Below, piece by piece: positions 55,184 through 64,000 of a stretch of DNA of 64,000 nt. The stretch spans positions 42,776 through 106,775 of the forward strand of contig NZ_JABKAV010000007.1 of the NCBI RefSeq assembly GCF_013377905.1, read 5' to 3'. This DNA is from Hymenobacter terrestris. Its GTDB lineage: Bacteria > Bacteroidota > Bacteroidia > Cytophagales > Hymenobacteraceae. The translations under genes and the position numbers were made by a program. The stretch's first letter is position 1. Each line of letters starts with the position of its first letter. The notes beneath the pieces are model-generated. The model was not told the origin of the DNA and ran no database searches. It saw only the letters and a program-made list of their open reading frames with translations.

Positions 55184-55777
55184 TTAAAGCTCTTCCGGTT
55201 CGCGAGGCTCCAACTCGTTCAGGCCGATATGTTGCCAACCCGGCACGTCGGCCATACCTACGTAACCTATTTCTTCCTGGGCCAGCGGATGAGCATAGTA
55301 AGCCTCAGTCAACTCGGCCAGCATTTCCTCGAAGAAGCGGCCTTGAGGCAGCTGGCTCCAGTTTTCGCCGGGGGCTTCGGCGGCAGCCAGCAACTCTATA
55401 ATCTGGTCCTGCCGGGCTTCGTCCAGTACCACAAATGGCTGTTGAAACCTGGCTTCGGCTGCTTGGTTGATGCCACCTAATCCGAGCCTATACGCTTCGC
55501 GGTCGGGGGGCATAGAGTCGTAGCGCCAGCCATCGGCGTCGCCGTTCAACAGGCGCTTGTCTATGGCCGGGGCCAGCAGAATGGGTGCTTCACGGTCGGG
55601 CTGCGGATAGATGCGGGCGGCCACAGCCTGCAGCAGCCGGTAAGTATCGGCGTCGAAAAACTGCGGCTCGTAGATGGTTGAGGCCGTCAACCGGGCCTCC
55701 AGCGCCGCCCGGGTGGCGGGCGTTACCAGGTCGGTTTCCAGCAGCGCCCTGACGGTGCCTTCGGGGTAGTTGGGCAT
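55184..55777 (-). CDS. gluconate 2-dehydrogenase subunit 3 family protein
   Basis: 197 residues. The family core FDADTYRLLQAVAARIYPQ (near 40) and the later GRFFEEMLAELTEAYYAHPLAQEEIGYVG are typical. No obvious twin-arginine signal at this start, unlike some members. It lies directly upstream of the GMC gene on the same strand, as in known two-gene dehydrogenase operons of Bacteroidetes, and is probably needed for its assembly. Confidence 0.9.
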   Translation of the reverse strand: MPNYPEGTVRALLETDLVTPATRAALEARLTASTIYEPQFFDADTYRLLQAVAARIYPQPDREAPILLAPAIDKRLLNGDADGWRYDSMPPDREAYRLGLGGINQAAEARFQQPFVVLDEARQDQIIELLAAAEAPGENWSQLPQGRFFEEMLAELTEAYYAHPLAQEEIGYVGMADVPGWQHIGLNELEPREPEEL

Positions 55778-55917
55778 GCGGTTGAGAACAGAGGTAGATA
55801 TGAGAGTAGGTCAGTTGTCAGGCCAACGGGCAGCAAACAGCAACCACAGCAACGCAACCGGCGAACTGGCGGCAGGTTCAGACCGGCCGGTGTCTTTTGC
55901 GCCGGCAGCCGGCCACA

Positions 55918-56877
55918 TTAGTCGTCGCTACTGAGCTTGCCGCCGGTTACCTGCACCAACGAACCGGTCATGAACGAGCCATCCTGTGAGGCCAGCAGCA
56001 CGTAGGCAGGGGCCAGCTCCTCGGGCTGACCGGGGCGGGCCAGGGCCACCTCGTGGCCGAACTTTTCAATTTCATCCTTCGGCATGGTGCCGGGGATGTT
56101 GGGCGTCCAGACCGGGCCAGGCACCACGCAGTTCACCCGGATGCCCCGCTCGCCCAGGTTCAGGGCCAGGCTCTTGGTGAAAGCGTGAATGGCGGCCTTG
56201 CTGCTGGCGTAATCAATGAGCAGCGGTATGCCTGTCATGCCTACAATGCTGCCGGTATTGATAATGCAGTCGTGCTTTTGCAGGTGCGGCACGGCGGCCT
56301 GCGCCATCCAAATGTAGCCGAGAATGTTGGTGTCGAAAGTGCGCCGAATCTGCTCCTCCGGAATATCCTCGAACTTCTGCTGGGCCTGCTGGTAAGCGGC
56401 GTTGTTTACCAGAATATTGAGGCCGCCCAGTTCGTCGCGGGTGCGGGCCACAGCCTGCCGGCATTGCTCGGGCTCGCGCACATCATGCTTGAGCAGCAGG
56501 CAGCGGCGGTTCTGGGCTTCCACGAGGCGCTTGGTTTCCTCGGCGTCCACGGTGTTTTCGTTGTAGAGCACGGCCACATGGGCGCCTTCCATGGCGAAAG
56601 CCACAGCCACGGCCCGCCCGATGCCCGAGTCGGCCCCGGTAATCAGCGCTACTTTATCCTGGAGCTTGCCGGCGGCGCGGTAGGTGCTGAAACTCATGCT
56701 CGGCTGCAGCTCCATATCGGCCTGCTTGGCCGGGTAGGGCAGCTTCTCGGCGTACTCGGCCATGTCTTTGGCCGTGGGATAATTCACTGGCTCGGGGGCG
56801 CGGCCAGCGGCCTGGGCGGCCTGCTGTGCAGCAGGCGTAGTGGCTTTCTCGGGGGTAGGGTTCTTCTTGGTAGCCAT
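55918..56877 (-). CDS. SDR family oxidoreductase (YghA-like)
   Basis: 319 residues. A polar, Ala/Pro-rich extension of about 70 residues leads to the Rossmann domain: ALITGADSGIGRAVAVAF near 80, NNAAYQ near 158, catalytic Ser in NTGSIVG, and YASSKAAIHAF with Tyr and Lys near 222. The extension and MELQPSM-type spacing match the long YghA/glucose-dehydrogenase-like group, often stress-induced. NAD(P) dependence is expected; the substrate is unknown. It is upstream of the dehydrogenase pair on the same strand but 140 nt away. Confidence 0.9.
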   Translation of the reverse strand: MATKKNPTPEKATTPAAQQAAQAAGRAPEPVNYPTAKDMAEYAEKLPYPAKQADMELQPSMSFSTYRAAGKLQDKVALITGADSGIGRAVAVAFAMEGAHVAVLYNENTVDAEETKRLVEAQNRRCLLLKHDVREPEQCRQAVARTRDELGGLNILVNNAAYQQAQQKFEDIPEEQIRRTFDTNILGYIWMAQAAVPHLQKHDCIINTGSIVGMTGIPLLIDYASSKAAIHAFTKSLALNLGERGIRVNCVVPGPVWTPNIPGTMPKDEIEKFGHEVALARPGQPEELAPAYVLLASQDGSFMTGSLVQVTGGKLSSDD

Positions 56878-57012
56878 AAATGAAGTTCGATAGGTGGGTG
56901 GAAGTAAGGCTTACGCGAAACCAGAAGAGGCGTTGGCCGGCCGGCATTATCCTCCCAAATCAGACCTGGGCTATCCAAAACGGTAGCTAACGACTAACAG
57001 CTGTCAATTGAT

Positions 57013-57179
57013 AGACTTGTTCCCAAATAAGAAACGGCGGAAAACTTCTGCTGCTGTTGTCAATCGAACCGGCTTTTTTACCTAGCGAAACCGGTATCTG
57101 CTGGTTCTCTGAGGAGCCGTAGTTTCTGGCTTCAAATACCGCCTGGAAAACCACTGATTTCTTATTGAGGAACAAGTCT
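57013..57179. mobile_element. 167-bp MITE-like element with 22-bp inverted ends
   Basis: AGACTTGTTCCCAAATAAGA at 57013 and the mirror of AGACTTGTTCCTCAATAAGA ending at 57179 differ at two positions, and GAT lies on each outer side (57010-57012 and 57180-57182). It sits between the SDR start and the OmpA-family stop. The 62-codon open frame inside has no recognisable product. No IS with these ends is in the window. Confidence 0.65.
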
Positions 57180-57192
57180 GATAGCTTAAATC

Positions 57193-58329
57193 CTACCGCA
57201 CTACCGCTTCTACCCGGCGGTTGCGGGGCCGCAGTTCGGGGTTGCGGTTGTCGGCCACCGGATAGGCTCCGCCGTAGCCCACGGCCGTCAGGCGCAGCGA
57301 GTCGATGCCCTGCTGCACGAGGTAGCGGCGCACCACCCGGGCCCGCTGTTGCGACAGAAGCCGGTTGCGGGCGGCGTCGCCCACGTTGTCGGTGTGGCCG
57401 GCTATTTCGAGGCGTAGCGCGGGTTGTAGCCGCAGGGTTTGGGCCAGTTCATCGAGCCCCGGCCGCGAGGCGGGCAGCAAATTGGCAGTGCTCTGGGTGA
57501 AGTACAGGTTGGGCAGCGTAAGGGCGGCGCCTTTGGCGAGGCTGCCCAGTTTGGCCAGCGCCGGCTGGGCGGTAGTGGAGGCAGGCATGGGTTTGGGAGT
57601 GGGTTTAGGTACCGGCTTGGGCACCACCGTCCGGACCACCACGGCAGACCGGGAACTGGGCAGCGGTGCAGGCTTGGAGCGGGGCCGGTAGCCAATTACC
57701 AACGCCGCTTTAGCGGGCGCACTTTTGATGGATGCGAGCCTAGCGGCCATATAGGCGGCCGAATCGGACGCGTTGTTAAGCTTGAGGCGCACGGGCCGCG
57801 CCGACCAGAGGTAACGCATCGGAATGGGCTGGATGGCTGACTGGCCGCCAAAAAAATCGGTCATCGACGCATCGGGCCGCTGCCAGGTCAGCAGTATCCG
57901 CGAGTCCAGTGCGTTCTGGTAGTATTCCACGCGCAGAGCGTAGTGCTGGCCAGCCTCCAGCCGCACGCGGGCTTGGCCCTTCGTAAAATACTGATCCTTC
58001 CACGAGTCAAACAGCAGCTTGTTGTTCAGCCACAGCCGTACGCCGTCGTCCACAGTCAGGTGCAGCGTGTATTGGCCCGTCACGGGCGCTTCCAGAAAAC
58101 CCGTCCAGCGCACCGAAAAGTGCGCCGCCGGCACTCCGGGCGCGGGCGCGCGCTTCTTCCACTCAAAATCCAGCTGGTCGTCGATGCGCGTGAGTACGGC
58201 CCGCTCGAAGTTCTGCCCCCGGTAGTAAGTGCCCGTCAGTCCGCGGGGTGTCAGGGTTTGGGCATGGCTGGTAAGTGCGGCTGGCAACAGCAGGCTCATC
58301 GTCAGGGAGGTATAAAGTAATCGGACCAT
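57193..58329 (-). CDS. PA14-domain OmpA family protein
   Basis: 378 residues with signal peptide (ending SHAQ near 24). A PA14 carbohydrate-binding domain follows (about 28-150: LTGTYYRGQNFE, YTLHLTVDDGVRLWLNNKLL, RVEYYQNALDSRILLTWQ). A Pro/Lys-rich linker (KPVPKPTPKPMP) leads to the OmpA peptidoglycan-binding domain (about 265-378: IAGHTDNVGDAARNRLLSQQRA, AVGYGGAYPVADN). No beta-barrel, so a periplasmic or lipid-free protein linking wall to glycan is likely. PA14 joined to OmpA occurs in several Bacteroidetes. The stop is 14 nt from the MITE-like unit. Confidence 0.88.
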   Translation of the reverse strand: MVRLLYTSLTMSLLLPAALTSHAQTLTPRGLTGTYYRGQNFERAVLTRIDDQLDFEWKKRAPAPGVPAAHFSVRWTGFLEAPVTGQYTLHLTVDDGVRLWLNNKLLFDSWKDQYFTKGQARVRLEAGQHYALRVEYYQNALDSRILLTWQRPDASMTDFFGGQSAIQPIPMRYLWSARPVRLKLNNASDSAAYMAARLASIKSAPAKAALVIGYRPRSKPAPLPSSRSAVVVRTVVPKPVPKPTPKPMPASTTAQPALAKLGSLAKGAALTLPNLYFTQSTANLLPASRPGLDELAQTLRLQPALRLEIAGHTDNVGDAARNRLLSQQRARVVRRYLVQQGIDSLRLTAVGYGGAYPVADNRNPELRPRNRRVEAVVR

Positions 58330-58459
58330 AGGAAAGTATAAGATAAGTGCCGCCCAAAAGATAGAAAAGACTATTCATTTTACCCGGAAGCCGGCCGGAT
58401 TTCGTGCTGAGTCTGTCCGATAGCCGGCCGGAACTCAGTGCTGCCGCCGGGGCGCGCTC

Positions 58460-58490
58460 TTGGCATTCCAGCGTTTCGGCCGTATCTTTA
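58460..58490 (+). promoter_or_regulatory. probable promoter of the methionine operon
   Basis: TTG (58460-58462), 20-nt spacer, TATCTTTA (58483-58490), one base off TAnnTTTG. The predicted transcript start falls at the first base of the riboswitch. Confidence 0.55.
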
Positions 58491-58497
58491 CCCCGTT

Positions 58498-58607
58498 ACT
58501 TATCCAGAAAGACCGAGGGATTGGGCCCGACGACGTCTTAGCAACCTGATTTAAACAAGGTGCTAACTCCCTTTTCAAGCCGCTGGTCGGTCTGGAAGAA
58601 GATAAGT
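58498..58607 (+). ncRNA. SAM-I (S-box) riboswitch
   Basis: About 110 nt. The closing helix P1 pairs ACTTATC (58498-58504) with GATAAGT (58601-58607). Inside are the conserved AGA...CCGAGGGATTGGGCCCGA, the TTAGCAACCTG / AAGGTGCTAA elements and CTCCC, the usual S-box order. It should bind S-adenosylmethionine and lower expression of metH and metF when SAM is plentiful. No strong expression-platform hairpin was found by eye; control may act at the ribosome site near 58679. Confidence 0.92.
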
Positions 58608-59687
58608 GCGGAACCGGCCTCGTGCCCGGCTCTTTCTGGATAGGCGTTTTTGTCGCCGATTTTCCCAGCCGAGCCGTTATGCCAACCACTTCCGCCCCCG
58701 CCTCACCTCCTGCCGCTGTTTCGCCATTGCACGCCATCCTGCGTCAGCGCGTGCTGGTGCTCGACGGGGCCATGGGCACCATGATTCAGCGCCACCCGCT
58801 CACCGAGGAGGACTTCCGCGGGGCCCGTTTCGCCGACCATCCCAAGCCCCTGCGCGGCAACAACGATCTGCTCAGCCTCACCCGCCCCGACCTCATCCAG
58901 GGCATTCATGCCGAGTATTTCGCCGCCGGGGCCGACATGGTGGAAACCAACACGTTTTCGGGCACCACCATCGCCCAAGCCGATTACGGGCTGGAGCATG
59001 TGGTGTACGAGCTGAACTACGAGTCGGCGCGGCTGGCCCGGGCGGCGGCCGATGCGTACTCGGCCCTCACCCCCGACAAGCCCCGTTTCGTGGCTGGCGC
59101 CGTGGGGCCCACCAACCGCACGGCCTCCCTCTCGCCCGACGTGAATCGCCCCGGTTTCCGGGCCGTGACGTTCGACGAGCTGGCCGCTGCCTACCACGAG
59201 CAGGTGCGCGGCTTGGTAGATGGGGGCGTGGATGCGTTGCTGATTGAAACCATTTTCGATACGCTCAACGCCAAAGCCGCCCTGTACGCCGTGCAGCAGT
59301 TCTTCGATGAGGGTGGCCGGGTAGTGCCACTCATGATTTCGGGTACCATTACCGACGCCTCGGGCCGTACGCTTTCGGGCCAGACGGTGGAGGCCTTCTG
59401 GAACTCCATCCGCCACCTGCCGCTGCTGAGCGTGGGCCTCAACTGCGCCCTGGGTGCCGACCAGCTCAAAACCTACGTGCAGGAGCTGGCCCGCCTCGCC
59501 GACGTTCACGTTTCGGCCTATCCCAACGCCGGCCTGCCCAACGCCTTCGGCGGCTACGACGAGTCGGCCCGCGAGTTTGCCGACGTGGTGGAGAACTACC
59601 TCAAAGAGGGCCTGGTGACGATTGTAGGCGGCTGCTGCGGCACCACGCCCGAGCACATTGCCGCTTTGAGCGAACTGGCGGAACGGT

Positions 59688-62822
<3,135 letters not shown>

Positions 62823-62857
62823 CCTGTTCAAACCTAAGCGGCAAAACGCTTACCTCA

Positions 62858-62899
62858 GGCTCCCCCTCTCCTTTTTCGGAGAGGGGGCCGGGGGGTGAG
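62858..62899. repeat. right 42-bp terminal inverted repeat of the DUF559 element
   Basis: Begins GGCTCCCCCTCTCC and ends GGCCGGGGGGTGAG, the exact mirror of 62374-62415. As a hairpin it lies 36 nt after the metH-DUF559 stop and 28 nt before metF, so it could attenuate metF. Confidence 0.95.
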
Positions 62900-62926
62900 T
62901 CGCCACGCCAGAACGACGACACAACC

Positions 62927-63883
62927 ATGAAAGTAACCGAACACCTGACTCGCGCCGAGGGCAAAACGCTGTTTTCCTTCGAAGTACTGCCGCCCAAAAA
63001 GGGCGAGAATATCCAGACGCTGTTTTCCAATATCGAGCCGCTGCTGGAGTTCAAGCCGCCGTTTATTGACGTGACGTATCACCGCGAGGAGTACGTGTAC
63101 CGCCAGCACCCGAACGGGCTGTTGGAGAAGAAAACCGTGCGCCGCCGCCCCGGCACGGTGGGCATCTGCGCGGCCATCAAAAACCGCTTCGATGTGGACA
63201 CCGTGCCCCACCTGATTTGTGGGGGCTTCACAAAGGAGGAAACCGAAAACGCCCTCATCGACCTGAATTTTCTGGGCATTGATAACGTGCTGGCCCTGCG
63301 CGGTGACCCCATCAAGAGCGAAGGCCGCTTCATGCCCGAGCCCGACGGCCACAGCTACGCCTGCGACCTGATCGGGCAGGTGTCGGACCTTAATAAGGGC
63401 GCTTATTTGGATGAGGCGCAGGACGATACCTGGGCCACCGACTTCTGCATCGGTACGGCCGGCTACCCCGAAAAACACTTCGAATCGCCCAACTACGGGG
63501 CCGATTTGCGCTACCTCAAGCACAAGGTCGACCGCGGGGCCGAGTACATCGTGACCCAGATGTTCTTTGATAACGAGCAGTTTTTCGCCTTTGAGCGCCG
63601 CTGCCGCGAAGCCGGCATTATGGTGCCCATCATCCCCGGCCTCAAGCCGCTCACCACCAAAGGCCAGCTTACTATGCTGCCGCGTTCCTTCTACCTCAAC
63701 CTGCCCGAGGAACTGGCTGACGCCGTGCACCTGGCCCCCGACAACGCTGCCGCCCGCCAGATTGGCCTCGAATGGTGCATCAACCAGAGCCGCGAGCTGA
63801 TGGCCCACGGCGTGCCCTGCCTGCATTACTACAGCATGGGCAAATCCGACAGCATCCGCCAGGTAGCGGCCGCGCTGTTTTAG
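62927..63883 (+). CDS. metF: methylenetetrahydrofolate reductase
   Basis: 318 residues, full length. Begins MKVTEHLTRAEGKTLFSFEVLPPKKG, with FSFEVLPP the entry of the FAD barrel; VTYHREEY near 46 and LALRGDP near 123 are typical, as is TQMFFDNE near 205. It reduces methylene-THF to methyl-THF with NAD(P)H, the methyl donor for MetH, so the metH-metF order under a SAM riboswitch is functionally tight. The ATG is 27 nt after the DUF559 element's right end. Confidence 0.95.
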   Translation: MKVTEHLTRAEGKTLFSFEVLPPKKGENIQTLFSNIEPLLEFKPPFIDVTYHREEYVYRQHPNGLLEKKTVRRRPGTVGICAAIKNRFDVDTVPHLICGGFTKEETENALIDLNFLGIDNVLALRGDPIKSEGRFMPEPDGHSYACDLIGQVSDLNKGAYLDEAQDDTWATDFCIGTAGYPEKHFESPNYGADLRYLKHKVDRGAEYIVTQMFFDNEQFFAFERRCREAGIMVPIIPGLKPLTTKGQLTMLPRSFYLNLPEELADAVHLAPDNAAARQIGLEWCINQSRELMAHGVPCLHYYSMGKSDSIRQVAAALF

Positions 63884-63911
63884 CGGTGATGGGATGGGGA
63901 AATGGTGAGTT

Positions 63912-64000
63912 GAACGTCATTCAGAGCGTAGCGAAGAATCTCGCGTGCTGACGTTGTTACACAATAGCAACGTCAGCACGCGAGATTCTTCGCTATGCTC
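63912..64000. repeat. GTCATTCAGAGCG palindrome, cut by the window edge
   Basis: Left arm from GAACGTCATTCAGAGCGTAG (63912) through CTCGCGTGCTGACGTTG; right arm from CAACGTCAGCACGCGAGATT (63968) to the edge, with one mismatch (GCGTAG against GCATAG). Second repeat family, longer inner arms than at 24775. Lies after metF. Confidence 0.88.

Noticed and set aside
56987..57175. 62-codon frame in the SDR-OmpA gap
   Set aside because: It lies almost wholly in the MITE-like unit and its ends are the inverted repeats; no family or start signal.

Overview
The window looks like chromosomal DNA of a high-GC member of the Bacteroidetes, most likely Hymenobacter or a close relative in the Cytophagales. 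The signs are two secreted proteins with C-terminal type IX secretion sorting domains, promoters of the TTG-N17-23-TAnnTTTG type, families typical of Bacteroidetes (TIGR02757, DUF4136, DUF6952, GH97, MutS2, FHS sugar transporter, gluconate dehydrogenase subunit 3 next to a GMC oxidoreductase), and weak Shine-Dalgarno signals. Genus is inferred from style, not from a marker gene.

Layout. 1-8.9 kb: the start of recQ, a Cys-rich copper-storage-like protein, a GH13 enzyme, an rRNA methyltransferase, an AT-rich foreign-looking membrane gene, a sugar transporter and murB. 9-20.4 kb: a secreted phospholipase-D-like T9SS cargo, rlmF, mutS2, a DUF4136 lipoprotein, a decayed tandem duplication made of mutS2 and TIGR02757 pieces, a LysM/RlpA-like protein and kdsB. 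20.5-33 kb: GH97 glucosidase, SUI1/YciH, a lipid kinase, GAPDH, two identical tRNA-Glu genes, a Crp/Fnr regulator with a probable target site before DUF4260, an IS5-family element, and a trehalose-type module (fused OtsA-OtsB facing a GH15 enzyme). 33-48.6 kb: a large secreted protein of unknown function, bestrophin, ABC exporter, lipoproteins, esterase, thioredoxin-DUF6952 pair with a Fur-like palindrome, a LytS/LytTR two-component pair, zinc phospholipase C, patatin-barrel phospholipase and an aquaporin. 48.7-58.3 kb: hydrolase, second T9SS protein, second bestrophin, SDR, gluconate-dehydrogenase-type pair and a PA14-OmpA protein. 58.5-63.9 kb: a SAM-I riboswitch leading a methionine operon, metH (broken into two frames) then metF.

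The most unusual locus is at 62.37-62.90 kb. A 526-bp element with perfect 42-bp inverted ends, each itself a hairpin, and carrying a DUF559 endonuclease domain sits at the 3' end of metH. Its reading frame is open to metH, so the predicted methionine synthase ends in a nuclease domain.

The intergenic DNA is rich in palindromic repeats. Two families with ends like GAACGTCAT...ATGACGTTC recur, one copy being packed inside a 142-bp MITE whose termini and TTA target duplication match the resident IS5-family element. Other inverted-repeat units occur at 634, 6761, 18403, 38344 and 57013. No CRISPR array, rRNA operon, phage or conjugation gene was seen.
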